64,000 nt of DNA, taken from positions 124,001 through 188,000 of the forward strand of contig NZ_JANQBA010000005.1 of assembly GCF_025490915.1 (NCBI RefSeq), in the 5' to 3' direction. Under the pieces are notes generated by a model. The model worked only from the letters and a program-made list of their open reading frames with translations. It was not told the origin of the DNA and did no database searches. Source of the stretch: Lacticaseibacillus parakribbianus. Lineage in GTDB: Bacteria; Bacillota; Bacilli; Lactobacillales; Lactobacillaceae. How positions within the stretch are numbered: position 1 is the stretch's first letter; each line of letters starts with the position of its first letter. Both the position numbers and the translations under genes were made by a program. Positions 8,244 through 16,343 of the stretch are shown here, piece after piece.

Positions 8244-8665
8244 TGGGTCACCATCCCTCCCGTCTGCTCGCCGGTGCTGGACTTGATCTCAATCAGCAGC
8301 TTGTGCGGCAGACACACAATGGTTTCGCCTGGCTGCGAGATCTGACCTTTGCGAACGCAGACTTGATCCGAACAGTTGGCGTCGGTGATGGCAATGCGAC
8401 TGCCGGTGGTCACGATTTCGTTGTAGTCGTGGCCGTCGCTGTAGCGAAACTTGCTGGTGCCGGTGTGACCGGTCAGGCGGATGCGGTAGACTTCCTTGCC
8501 GTCGTGCGACACCACCGCGGTCAGCACCCGCGGCTGACCGCCGCGCTGGGCGTTGCTCGCCGCCTCGTGCCGCGCGAACAACACGTAAGGCAGGAAGGAA
8601 AGAAGCATCAGCGCGACGACGATGATCACATCGAGCGGCTTGATCATATGAAGGTACTTGCGCAT
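8240..8665 (-). CDS. eetA: NusG domain II membrane-anchored protein EetA
   Basis: This 141-residue protein has one N-terminal membrane helix (about residues 11-31) and an extracellular NusG-domain-II fold. Its hallmark is the cluster around C98, C103 and C118 (DANCSDQVCV and IVCLPHKL). In flavin-based EET it is an accessory needed for electron export. Its ATG is preceded by AAAGGAG. A repeat array occupies its 5' leader. Confidence 0.87.
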   Translation of the reverse strand: MRKYLHMIKPLDVIIVVALMLLSFLPYVLFARHEAASNAQRGGQPRVLTAVVSHDGKEVYRIRLTGHTGTSKFRYSDGHDYNEIVTTGSRIAITDANCSDQVCVRKGQISQPGETIVCLPHKLLIEIKSSTGEQTGGMVTQ

Positions 8666-8676
8666 GATAACTCCTT

Positions 8677-9000
8677 TCAGAGGGCGGAGCCGAGGGCTTA
8701 GTCGGGCGGCCAGCGTAGGGCTGGGACTTGAAGCGGTCCTTGCTTCAAATCCCGGGCCTAGCTGGCCGCACCGGCGATGCTCGGTGAAGCCCGTTTATGA
8801 GAGTGCGGAGGGCCGCGGGTTTAGTCGAACGGGTAGCCTAGCGCCGGACGTTGGGGCGAACTGTGCCCCGATGGCCGGTGCGTAGCTAGCCGTTTCGACG
8901 TTGCGGTGTGAAGCCCGTTTAGTCAGAGGGCGGAGCCGAGCGTTTAGCCGGTCGCTGGGACTGCCGCGGCCTCCGGGTTTCGGGCCGCTACATGGCAGAA
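8677..9000 (+). repeat. Structured 125-nt repeat, array R1 (about 2.6 units)
   Basis: Two full units (about 8677-8800 and 8801-8921) and a truncated third share the layout of the other arrays. The first hairpin pairs GACTTGAAGC with GCTTCAAATC; the second pairs TTGGGGC with GCCCCGA. The second unit also keeps the lower stem GTCGAA/TTCGAC. Sequence differs from other arrays while pairing is kept. The array lies antisense to, and in the leader of, eetA. Confidence 0.75.
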
Positions 9001-9195
9001 GTTAGGTCACGGTGCGGATAGCGGTTCGCGACCGCAGAAGGTGACCAGAAGCGACAATCATCACTTGTCGGTCGCGCTTGAGGAAAGACTTTGTGGGGCG
9101 AGAAATTGGGTGGGTCACCGTCTTGATCGATAGTCGGAAGCTGGAATCGACCCGGTCCGCAATTTCATCCACGACCATGGCCAAGGCCACCAAAC
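9001..9195. other. Intergenic stretch between repeat array R1 and the ndh2 terminator
   Basis: I see no gene here. An open frame on the minus strand overlaps the end of ndh2 and lacks a start signal. The eetA promoter must lie in this stretch or inside array R1, but no clear -35/-10 pair is visible. Confidence 0.4.
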
Positions 9196-9229
9196 AAAAA
9201 GGTCCTGGGGCCAGTTTACCCCAGAACCC
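9196..9229 (-). terminator. Terminator of ndh2
   Basis: Arms 9201-9210 and 9221-9229 form a stem, and the minus strand continues with TTTTT (9196-9200). It separates ndh2 from the eetA-eetB-dmkB unit, implying that the latter has its own promoter. Confidence 0.85.
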
Positions 9230-9246
9230 TAAGCCGGACAACGACG

Positions 9247-11145
9247 CTACTTGACCACGTCGGTGCCGTACAACGCTTTTGGCGTCTTGTACCACCACTT
9301 GCCGAAGGTCTTTTGCAGGTAAGGGACCACCCACTTGTCGAGGCCGAATGCCCGGCCGGAACCGTTCATCACGGCGATGGACATCGGGATCATCCAGATG
9401 TTGACCCAGTAGAACATGCCACTCAGGCAGAAAATGACGGTGAACATGGCCGACATGCCACCGGCGGCCCAGGTGAAGAGGCCGGCGATCAGCGCCAGGC
9501 CGATCAGGATTTCGACCACGGTCATGGTCTTTTGCATGAAGAAGGCGACGTCTTGGTTCGGAATCATGGCCTTGGTGATGTTGTACATCCACTTCGGCAT
9601 CTTTTCAAAGACCATCATCGGGTCCTTGCCGTACTGGTAGGACAGGGAGAACACGGCCTTGGTCGCCGCGGTTGCCGTGTCGGCGGCACCGCTTGCCGCG
9701 CTGGTGGCGTCGGCGCCGGCGGCACTGGCGCCGCTAGTCGCGGCCGGCTGCAGCCAGTCGAACGGCAGGCGCAGCTTGTCGATGAACCAGGATTCCTTGC
9801 CGGACACCTTGCCGGCACAGTCGACCAGCCACATCGCGCCTAAGAAAATTCGGGCGGGAACGGCCCACAGCACGTTGCCTTGGCGGGAAATGTGGCCGTG
9901 CATGATGTTGCGGTCGGTGCGGGTGCGGAAGAACTCGTGCATCAGGTACTGGAAGAAGTAGTAGCCCGAGAAGTTCTGCAGGAAGTACAGCATGTTGACC
10001 AGGTGCTTCATCAGCATCGCGAAGAAGCCGGAAAGGTGCAGCCAGCCCATGATGTTGGCCACGCCGTACTGCGAGCCCAGGCTGACCATGAAGCCGGAGT
10101 ACGACGCCTTGTAAGGAATCGTCGCCGGTTGGCCCTCGATTTTGGCCTCGATGTTCTTCAGCGCGGTCCCGGCGCTGGCCTCGGCGCCTTGCACGATCTG
10201 AGGCTCGCCGCGGTCGGAGTGACCGTCGAAGAAGGACACGTCGCCGACCACGTAGATGTCTGGGTCGTCCTTGGACGCCATGGTCTCATCGACCACGATG
10301 CGGCCACCGCGGCCCTGGGTCAGGCCGAACTGTGCAGCCTGATCCGTCGCCTTGACGCCGGCCGTCCAGATCAGGGTGGCCGTCGGGTAGGTCGAGCCGT
10401 CCTTGAGGTCGACGTGGTCCTCGTGAACGCCGACGACGCCGGTGTTCTTCATGATCTTGACGCCGCGCTTGACCAGGTAGCGCTCGGCCTTGTCGGCATC
10501 CGAGCGGTCCAGCATGTTCATGATCGTCGGCGCCATTTCCATCAGGGTGAAGGTCAGCTCTTCGGGGTTCAGCTTGTTCTTTTTGGCCAAGGCATCGCGC
10601 CAGTCGCGCAGCTCGCCGATGGTTTCGGTGCCGGTGAAGCCGGAGCCGACCACCACCAGAGACAGCAGGGCGCGGCGCTTTTCGGGATCGTGCTCGACGG
10701 CACCGGCGCGAACGACCTCTTCGATGTGCTGCTTGAGGTCAACCGCGTGCTCCCAGGAGCCCAGCGTGAAGCCGTGTTCCTTGACGCCCGGGGTGCCAAA
10801 ATCATTGGGCTCGGAGCCGATGCCCAGCATCACGTAGTCGTAAGGGTAGGCGCCGTGCTTGGTCTTGACGAGCTTCTTGTCCCGGTCGATGTTGGTGACG
10901 GTGTCCGTGACCAGCTTCACGTTCTTCTGCCGGAAGAACAGCCGCTGCAGGTCGTACTGAATCGCCTCGGGGTCGACGCGGTCGGCGGCGACTTCGTGAA
11001 GCTCGGTCATATAGGTAAAGTATGAATGCTTGTCGATCAGGGTGATGGAGACGTCCTGATTGCGCTTGAAATGTTTGGCTAACCGCTTCGTGGCGTATAC
11101 GCCCGCGAAACCGGCGCCGACGATCACGATATTTTTTTGCGCCAT
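9247..11145 (-). CDS. ndh2: Type II NADH dehydrogenase with C-terminal DoxX-like domain (Ndh2)
   Basis: The 632-residue protein starts with the FAD-binding motif VGAGFAGVYATKRL and has the second nucleotide-binding motif VVVGSGFTGTETIGEL typical of NDH-2. The last 200 or so residues are not part of ordinary NDH-2: they contain an Ala/Thr-rich linker followed by a four-helix DoxX-like membrane region. This extended form is characteristic of the EET-specific Ndh2, which transfers NADH electrons to demethylmenaquinone. The ATG at 11145 follows AAGGAG; a longer frame upstream lacks a ribosome site. It is divergent from pplA. Confidence 0.92.
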   Translation of the reverse strand: MAQKNIVIVGAGFAGVYATKRLAKHFKRNQDVSITLIDKHSYFTYMTELHEVAADRVDPEAIQYDLQRLFFRQKNVKLVTDTVTNIDRDKKLVKTKHGAYPYDYVMLGIGSEPNDFGTPGVKEHGFTLGSWEHAVDLKQHIEEVVRAGAVEHDPEKRRALLSLVVVGSGFTGTETIGELRDWRDALAKKNKLNPEELTFTLMEMAPTIMNMLDRSDADKAERYLVKRGVKIMKNTGVVGVHEDHVDLKDGSTYPTATLIWTAGVKATDQAAQFGLTQGRGGRIVVDETMASKDDPDIYVVGDVSFFDGHSDRGEPQIVQGAEASAGTALKNIEAKIEGQPATIPYKASYSGFMVSLGSQYGVANIMGWLHLSGFFAMLMKHLVNMLYFLQNFSGYYFFQYLMHEFFRTRTDRNIMHGHISRQGNVLWAVPARIFLGAMWLVDCAGKVSGKESWFIDKLRLPFDWLQPAATSGASAAGADATSAASGAADTATAATKAVFSLSYQYGKDPMMVFEKMPKWMYNITKAMIPNQDVAFFMQKTMTVVEILIGLALIAGLFTWAAGGMSAMFTVIFCLSGMFYWVNIWMIPMSIAVMNGSGRAFGLDKWVVPYLQKTFGKWWYKTPKALYGTDVVK

Positions 11146-11198
11146 GGTAACACTCCTTAATGTGAATAATGCCAGTTGACTGGCTGATTGCAACACCG

Positions 11199-11228
11199 AT
11201 TATACAGTTAGAACACAGGTCTTGTCCA
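11199..11228 (-). promoter_or_regulatory. ndh2 promoter
   Basis: On the minus strand TGGACA (11223-11228) and TATAAT (11199-11204) are separated by 18 bp, about 55 bp before the ndh2 start. Confidence 0.7.
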
Positions 11229-11384
11229 TCTCTTCACGAATTCTCGGGGCGATTTGTTGAATCCGGACGCAATGCCGATGCGACGGGCCTTGATCCGCCT
11301 TGGTAAGCGCCGCCAAAAAAATGAGAAAGCGCTGATAAAGGCCGACTTCTTGTTGCATTTTGCACAAGTTCTGATTACACTTGT

Positions 11385-11406
11385 TTTGTGTGAAATGTAA
11401 CACAAA
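11385..11406. promoter_or_regulatory. Inverted repeat upstream of pplA, candidate operator
   Basis: Perfect 7-bp arms TTTGTGT and ACACAAA flank an 8-bp spacer, 36 bp before the pplA ATG. The half-sites resemble Crp/Fnr- or Rex-type boxes but match neither consensus exactly. It could respond to redox state or carbon source. Confidence 0.45.
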
Positions 11407-11441
11407 GTTTTCCAAATAGATAGCTAAAGGGGTTTTTGGAT

Positions 11442-12380
11442 ATGAAACTGGCAAAGGCTTTAACGAGTGTCTCCCTGGTCGCAGTGGCGGCGTTGACGCT
11501 TGCGGCGTGTGGTAACGCCAACGATTCGAAAGATTCTAGCAGCAGCAAGACCTCCAGCTCCAAGGTCGCCAAGAAGTCCTCGTCCTCCGAAAAGAAGGAA
11601 GAGACTACAGAAGCGAAGCAGACGGCCGGCGGTGCTTTGAAGGACGGCACCTACAAGCTGGAAGAGCTCGCCTTCAGCCACGGCTACAAGGTGGAGATGT
11701 CCATGACGGTTGCCGATGGCAAGGTCTCGGACACCAGCTACGACTACGTGGACAAGGATGGCAAGTCCAAGCAAGACGACAAGGACTACGAATCCAGCAT
11801 GAAGGCCAAGAGCGGCACCGGCCCGAAGGAATACATTCCGGAGCTGAACGACTCCTTCAAGAAGAACGGCAGCAACGTCGGCGCCATCGACGTGGTTTCC
11901 GGGGCGACGGAATCCAGCCAAAGCTTCAAGAACTACGCGGCTCAGCTGGTTCAGGCGGCTCAGGCCGGCAATACCGATACCATTCAGATCCACAACGGCG
12001 ATAAGATGAAGGACGGCACCTACACGCTCGAAGAGAAGAACTACTCGCACAACTACCGCGTGGTCTTCTCCATCACCGTGGCCGGCGGCAAGATCACCAA
12101 GAGTGCCTACGACAACGTCGACAAGGACGGCAAGTCTAAGACCAAGGATGCCGCTTACGAAAAGAGCATGAAGAAGGTCAACGGCGTCGGCCCTGCCGAA
12201 TACACCAAGAAGTTGAACGACGAGCTGGTTAAGGCCCAAAACCCGGCCGAAGTCGATGCTGTGTCCGGTGCGACGAGCTCCTCCAACAGCTTCGTGCTTT
12301 ACGCTGAACAGCTGATCAACGCGGCTCAGGCCGGCAACACCGCCAAGATTGAAGTCGACAACATCGTTTTCGCTGAATAA
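11442..12380 (+). CDS. pplA: Flavinylated surface lipoprotein PplA (two FMN-binding domains)
   Basis: This 312-residue lipoprotein has a lipobox ending in C23, a Ser/Lys-rich linker, and two tandem FMN-binding domains. Each domain bears the flavinylation motif D-x-x-SGAT; the acceptor threonines are about T156 and T278. FMN would be attached to these by FmnB. PplA is the terminal extracellular electron carrier that reduces iron or soluble acceptors. The ATG was chosen over an upstream TTG because AAAGGGG sits 9 nt before it. Its own terminator separates it from fmnB. Confidence 0.95.
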   Translation: MKLAKALTSVSLVAVAALTLAACGNANDSKDSSSSKTSSSKVAKKSSSSEKKEETTEAKQTAGGALKDGTYKLEELAFSHGYKVEMSMTVADGKVSDTSYDYVDKDGKSKQDDKDYESSMKAKSGTGPKEYIPELNDSFKKNGSNVGAIDVVSGATESSQSFKNYAAQLVQAAQAGNTDTIQIHNGDKMKDGTYTLEEKNYSHNYRVVFSITVAGGKITKSAYDNVDKDGKSKTKDAAYEKSMKKVNGVGPAEYTKKLNDELVKAQNPAEVDAVSGATSSSNSFVLYAEQLINAAQAGNTAKIEVDNIVFAE

Positions 12381-12402
12381 GCGTCAGCTTCTGCAAGTTC
12401 TG

Positions 12403-12432
12403 GAGTCGAGAGGATGCTCTCGGCTCTTTTTT
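12403..12432 (+). terminator. Terminator of pplA
   Basis: Ten-bp arms (12403-12412 and 12417-12426) with a GATG loop are followed by TTTTTT, 22 bp after the pplA stop. Confidence 0.92.
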
Positions 12433-12439
12433 ATTCAAC

Positions 12440-12468
12440 TTGGCGGCCAGCCTGCGACCCGCTATACT
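12440..12468 (+). promoter_or_regulatory. fmnB promoter
   Basis: TTGGCG (12440-12445), a 17-bp spacer and TATACT (12463-12468) lie 34 bp before the fmnB start. Placed just after the pplA terminator, this gives fmnB independent expression. Confidence 0.8.
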
Positions 12469-12501
12469 GAATGCATGCACGCAACTCAAAGGAGATTCAA
12501 T

Positions 12502-13593
12502 ATGAAGAAATGGTTGATTGGCTGCGCCTTGGGGCTGGCGCTGGTGGCGACCCTGGCCGGCTGCAAACCCAAAGACGCGACCCCCAAAAGCAGCGCAAGC
12601 TCATCGCAAGCAGCGGCGCTTTTGAACACGCCGTACGAGGACACCCGCTTTTTGATGGGGACCGTGGTCACGCTGCGCATCTACGACCAGGGCAAAAGCA
12701 AGGTGATGACCAAGGCCTTCGACCGCATCGAGGCGCTGGCCGACGCCATCACCGTCAACCAGAAGGGCTCGCAGGTCGACGCAATCAACGCGGCAGCCGG
12801 TGAGAAGGCGGTGAAGGTCGACCCCGATGTGTTCAACCTGGTCAAGTACGCGAAGAATTGGTCGGAGAAGTCTAACGGCTCCTTCGACCTGGCCATCGGT
12901 CCGATCACGTCGCTGTGGCACATCGGCTTCAACGACGCGCGGAAGCCGGCCCAGTCGGAAATCGACGCGGTGTTGCCGCTGGTGCATTACCAAGACGTTG
13001 AGCTCAACGCCGCTAAGCGAACGGTTTACCTGAAGAAAAAAGGCATGAAGATCGACCTCGGCGGCATCGCCAAGGGCTACATCACGGACCTTGCGACCGC
13101 CACCATGAAGGCCAACGGCGTCACCACCGCGATTCTCGACCTCGGCGGCAACATCTACGTGCTGGGGCACAGCCCCAAGGCGCCGGGCAAGGATTGGACC
13201 ATCGGCATCCAAGACCCGAAGAAGACCCGGGGGACGTCGATCGGCACCCTGCCGGCCAGCAACCAGACCATCGTCACCAGCGGCATCTACGAGCGGTACC
13301 TCAAGGTCGACGGTAAGATCTACATGCACCTGATGAATCCCAAGACGGGCTACCCCTTCGATAACAACTTGATGGGCGTGTCGATCATCACCAAAAAAAG
13401 CGTGAACGGCGATGCCTTATCCACCGCCACCTTCGACAAGGGCCTACGCGGCGGCCTGGCCTTCATCGAGAAGCAAAAGGACGCGGAGGCCATCTTCATC
13501 ACCAAGGACAAAAAGGTCTACATCTCAAGCGGCCTGAAAAACAAGTTCAAGCTGCTCAAGAACTCGGGCTACACCATGGCGACGCTGAAGTAG
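12502..13593 (+). CDS. fmnB: FAD:protein FMN transferase FmnB (ApbE family)
   Basis: This 363-residue lipoprotein (lipobox cysteine C21) belongs to the ApbE family. Recognisable stretches are LMGTVVTLRIYDQ, the DLGGIAKGYITD segment, the ILDLGGNIYVLG segment and the HLMNPKTGYP stretch, which in ApbE line the FAD and Mg binding sites. It transfers FMN from FAD to the SGAT threonines of PplA outside the cell. The start follows AAAGGAGA by 7 nt. The flavin-supply transporter FmnA found in other EET loci is not in this window. Confidence 0.94.
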   Translation: MKKWLIGCALGLALVATLAGCKPKDATPKSSASSSQAAALLNTPYEDTRFLMGTVVTLRIYDQGKSKVMTKAFDRIEALADAITVNQKGSQVDAINAAAGEKAVKVDPDVFNLVKYAKNWSEKSNGSFDLAIGPITSLWHIGFNDARKPAQSEIDAVLPLVHYQDVELNAAKRTVYLKKKGMKIDLGGIAKGYITDLATATMKANGVTTAILDLGGNIYVLGHSPKAPGKDWTIGIQDPKKTRGTSIGTLPASNQTIVTSGIYERYLKVDGKIYMHLMNPKTGYPFDNNLMGVSIITKKSVNGDALSTATFDKGLRGGLAFIEKQKDAEAIFITKDKKVYISSGLKNKFKLLKNSGYTMATLK

Positions 13594-13594
13594 A

Positions 13595-13912
13595 GGGTGG
13601 CGCCGAGCGCTTAGCCGGCCGGCAAGCGTCGGGCAGGACGTTGGGCCCGGGCTTGGCCCGGCGTTCTGCGCGAGCTGGACGCGGCGGCGATGCGCGTTGG
13701 CGCCCGTTTAGCCGGCCGGCAAGCGTCGGGTAGGACGTTGGGCCCGGGCTTGGCCCGGCGGTCTGCGCGAGCTGGACGCGTCGGCGATGCTTGGTGGAAC
13801 CCGTTTTGTAGCCGGCAGAAACGCGCCCGTTTAGCCGGCCGGCAAGCGTCGGGCAGGACGTTGGGCCCGGGCTTGGCCCGGCGTTCTGACTGAGCTGGAC
13901 GCCTTGCCGGTG
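13595..13912 (+). repeat. Structured 125-nt repeat, array R2 (three units)
   Basis: Three units (about 13595-13700, 13701-13823 and 13824-13912) carry a near-identical core with the hairpin GTTGGGCC, loop CGGGCTT and GGCCCGGC. The conserved lead-in CCCGTTTAGCCGG recurs. The array fills the gap between fmnB and dmkA, so it probably lies in the dmkA leader. Confidence 0.85.
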
Positions 13913-13953
13913 CAATGGTTGGGGCATTGATATAGAAGAAAGACGGGGAAGAC

Positions 13954-14901
13954 ATGACACTTTCGGTATTTTTGGAGCTGGTCGAGCTGCGAACCAAGCT
14001 GGCGTCGGTGCTGCCATTCGTGGTCGGCACCCTGTTCGGCTATGTCTACTTCGGTGAGCTCAACTTGGTCAACACCGGCCTGTTCTTCTGTGCGATGCTG
14101 CTGTTTGACATGACCACCACCGCCATCGACAACCTGGTGCATTTTAAAAAGGCCAAGGACCCGACCTACGCCGCGACGGTCAACGTGATCGGTCGGGCTC
14201 ACCTGGACCCGCGGCGGGTGCTGGCGCTGATCGCCGCGATGCTTGCGGCGGCCACGGTGCTGGGGCTGATTCTGGTGTGGCGAACCGATTGGCTGCTTTT
14301 GGTCATCGGCATGCTGTGCTTTGGCGTCGGCATTTTCTACACCTTCGGGCCGCTGCCTTTGGCGCAGCTGCCCTTGGGTGAGGTGTTCTCCGGCGTGACC
14401 ATGGGGTTGGGCATCCCGTTCATCGCCGTATACGTCAACGCCGGTCCGGGCAAGCTGCTGGGGCTTGAGCTGGCGTGGCCGACGCTGACGCTGCAAGGCG
14501 ACTTCATCTCGCTGATCGCGCTGGGGCTGATCTGCGTGACGCCGATGGCCACCATCGCCAACATTATGCTGGCCAACAACCTGTCCGATCTGCAAGAGGA
14601 CTTGGCCAACCACCGCACGACGCTGCCGATGTACCTCGGTGAGGCCAAGGCGCTGGGCCTGTGGCAGGGGTTGACCTACGCCGGGTACTTCGCGCTGGTC
14701 GCCGCCGTGTTCTTCGGGGCGGTGTCTTGGCCGGCCTTGGCCGCGGTACTGACGGTGCCGCTGGCGGCGCGAAACGCCAGGCGCTTTGCCGCTAAGCCGG
14801 ACAAGCGCAAGACCTTTCCGCTGGCGATTGCCAACCTAGTGATTGAAAACGGTGGGTTGGCCGCCGGTCTGGCGCTGAGTCTTTTGGTGAAGGTGGGGTG
14901 A
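13954..14901 (+). CDS. dmkA: UbiA-family prenyltransferase, probable DmkA
   Basis: This 315-residue protein has about nine membrane helices and is homologous to MenA/UbiA, which joins a polyprenyl tail to dihydroxynaphthoate. Motif 2 is intact (LSDLQEDLANHRTTLP). In motif 1, the paralog next door has NNVQDFYKAQD, whereas this protein has DNLVHFKKAKD. The first metal-binding Asp is therefore replaced by His. In EET loci this position holds DmkA, the demethylmenaquinone synthase. Which of the two tandem copies carries the activity is unclear. Confidence 0.85.
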   Translation: MTLSVFLELVELRTKLASVLPFVVGTLFGYVYFGELNLVNTGLFFCAMLLFDMTTTAIDNLVHFKKAKDPTYAATVNVIGRAHLDPRRVLALIAAMLAAATVLGLILVWRTDWLLLVIGMLCFGVGIFYTFGPLPLAQLPLGEVFSGVTMGLGIPFIAVYVNAGPGKLLGLELAWPTLTLQGDFISLIALGLICVTPMATIANIMLANNLSDLQEDLANHRTTLPMYLGEAKALGLWQGLTYAGYFALVAAVFFGAVSWPALAAVLTVPLAARNARRFAAKPDKRKTFPLAIANLVIENGGLAAGLALSLLVKVG

Positions 14902-14905
14902 GGGG

Positions 14906-15883
14906 ATGACCACAACGTACAAGCCGCTGACCTGGCCGCTGTTTCTCGAGCTGATTCGGCTGCCGGCCAAGGCCGCAAGCCTGCTGCCGTTCCTGTTCGG
15001 CGTCAGTTACGCCGCGGTGATGTTCGGCCAGCTCGACTGGGTCAACACCCTGGTGTACTTCGTCGGTCAGATGAGCATCGCGCTTTTCGTCACCGGCTTC
15101 AACAACGTGCAGGACTTCTACAAGGCCCAAGACGCCCACTACCGCGCGACCCAAAACATTCTGGGCCGCGAACACCTGGACCCGCACCGCATTTTGGCGC
15201 TGATGCTCGGGTTTTTGGCCATCGCCTGCGTCAGCGGCGTGATTTTGGTGTGGCGAACCAACCTCGCACTGCTTTTGATCGGCGGCGCCGGCATCTTCGT
15301 CGCGGTGTTTTACACGTTCGGGCCCGTGCCGCTGTCGCGCATCCCCAGCGGTGAGGTGCTGGCCGGGCTGTGCGAGGGCTTCGGGACGATTTTCATCGCC
15401 GTGTTCGTCAACGTGGTGCCGCGGCCGGTTGACCTAAGCCTGGCCGGTCGCGCCTTCGCCTTGAGCGTCGACGTCTCGACCGTGCTGCGGCTGTTCGTGG
15501 TCGCGCTGCCGATCGTGCTGCTGGATGCGGCCACCATGTTTGCCGATAACATCTGCGACCTTGAGCAAGACATCCGCAACCAGCGCTTCACGCTGCCTTA
15601 CTACCTGGGTCGCGACCGGGCCCTGCGCGTCTACCCGTGGCTGCCGGCCTTGGCCTACCTGAGCATCGGCGTCGGTGTCTTGCTTCGGCTGTTGCCCTGG
15701 CCGGTGATTCTGGTGTGGGGGCTTTGGCCGCTGGCGCATCACAACACCCACCGCTTCTTGCAGCACCCCAGCAAGCAGGCGACCTTCATCACCGCAATTC
15801 ACACGATGCTTGTGACCTTCGGCGCCGAGGTCGCGGTGTTGATCGGCCTGGCCGGGCTTGCACACTGGGTGAAATTTTGGTAG
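14906..15883 (+). CDS. Second UbiA-family prenyltransferase, tandem paralog of dmkA
   Basis: This 325-residue paralog follows the first UbiA gene after 4 bp. The two align over their length (for example VILVWRTN../FYTFGPVPLSRIPSGEV). This copy keeps both Asp motifs, NNVQDFYKAQD and CDLEQDIRNQR, so it looks catalytically complete. It may be the true 1,4-dihydroxy-2-naphthoate prenyltransferase, or the pair may form a heteromer or act on different tails. Most EET loci I know of have one such gene. Confidence 0.85.
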   Translation: MTTTYKPLTWPLFLELIRLPAKAASLLPFLFGVSYAAVMFGQLDWVNTLVYFVGQMSIALFVTGFNNVQDFYKAQDAHYRATQNILGREHLDPHRILALMLGFLAIACVSGVILVWRTNLALLLIGGAGIFVAVFYTFGPVPLSRIPSGEVLAGLCEGFGTIFIAVFVNVVPRPVDLSLAGRAFALSVDVSTVLRLFVVALPIVLLDAATMFADNICDLEQDIRNQRFTLPYYLGRDRALRVYPWLPALAYLSIGVGVLLRLLPWPVILVWGLWPLAHHNTHRFLQHPSKQATFITAIHTMLVTFGAEVAVLIGLAGLAHWVKFW

Positions 15884-15910
15884 GCTAGGTTGAATGACTG
15901 GAGGCCCGAA

Positions 15911-16060
15911 ATGTCTGTTAAAAAAGTGGCACTTGCCTGCTCAGTGTGTGGTCGCCGGAACTACTTCGTGCCGGAGAATCCGCGCCGGACTGAGCGCTTG
16001 ACGTTAAATAAATTTTGTAAGTACTGTAAGCGGGTCACCGAGCACCGCGAAACCAAGTAA
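15911..16060 (+). CDS. rpmG: Ribosomal protein bL33 (zinc-binding form)
   Basis: This short gene encodes 49 residues: [18 protein letters not shown], then an [16 protein letters not shown] segment and a C-terminal HRETK. Two CxxC pairs (CSVC, CKYC) mark the zinc-binding C+ type of L33. The ATG follows GGAGGCCCGAA. It begins the conserved block rpmG-secE-nusG-rplK-rplA. Confidence 0.95.
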   Translation: MSVKKVALACSVCGRRNYFVPENPRRTERLTLNKFCKYCKRVTEHRETK

Positions 16061-16075
16061 GGGAGGAGTAAGACC

Positions 16076-16246
16076 ATGAAGTTCATCAAGAGTGTGTTTC
16101 ACGAAATGACGCTTGTCACCTGGCCGACCGCCAAGGAGACGCGGCGCGACACGACCACGGTGATCATCACCTCCTTGCTGTTCGCGCTGTACTTCGCGCT
16201 GGCCGACTGGATCATCTTGCTGCTTTTGAACGCCTTCATTTTCTAG
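16076..16246 (+). CDS. secE: Preprotein translocase subunit SecE
   Basis: This 56-residue single-span protein has the SecE signature MTLVTWPTAKETRRDT followed by a C-terminal membrane helix. It is an essential part of the SecYEG channel. The start follows GGGAGGAG by about 8 nt, and it sits 15 bp after rpmG. Confidence 0.95.
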   Translation: MKFIKSVFHEMTLVTWPTAKETRRDTTTVIITSLLFALYFALADWIILLLLNAFIF

Positions 16247-16275
16247 TTGGTATTCGGCAGCTTTCCTGCTATACT
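16247..16275 (+). promoter_or_regulatory. nusG promoter
   Basis: TTGGTA (16247-16252), a 17-bp spacer and TATACT (16270-16275) begin directly after the secE stop codon. They allow nusG to be transcribed separately from rpmG-secE. Confidence 0.75.
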
Positions 16276-16291
16276 AGTGTCAGACATCGAA

Positions 16292-16319
16292 CCGCGTCCC
16301 GTCTTGGGGCGGGTTTTTT
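16292..16319 (+). terminator. Terminator-like hairpin inside the nusG leader
   Basis: An 8-bp stem with one bulged G, in CCGCGTCCC..GGGGCGGG, is followed by TTTTTT. It lies downstream of the nusG promoter and upstream of its ATG. Transcripts from either promoter must pass it to reach nusG, so it may act as an attenuator as well as the secE terminator. Confidence 0.75.
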
Positions 16320-16343
16320 ATTTTACTCAAAAAAAGGAGAATC

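Noticed and set aside
9002-9592. 196-residue minus-strand gene overlapping the end of ndh2
   Set aside because: It is out of frame with ndh2, lacks a ribosome site and crosses the ndh2 terminator.
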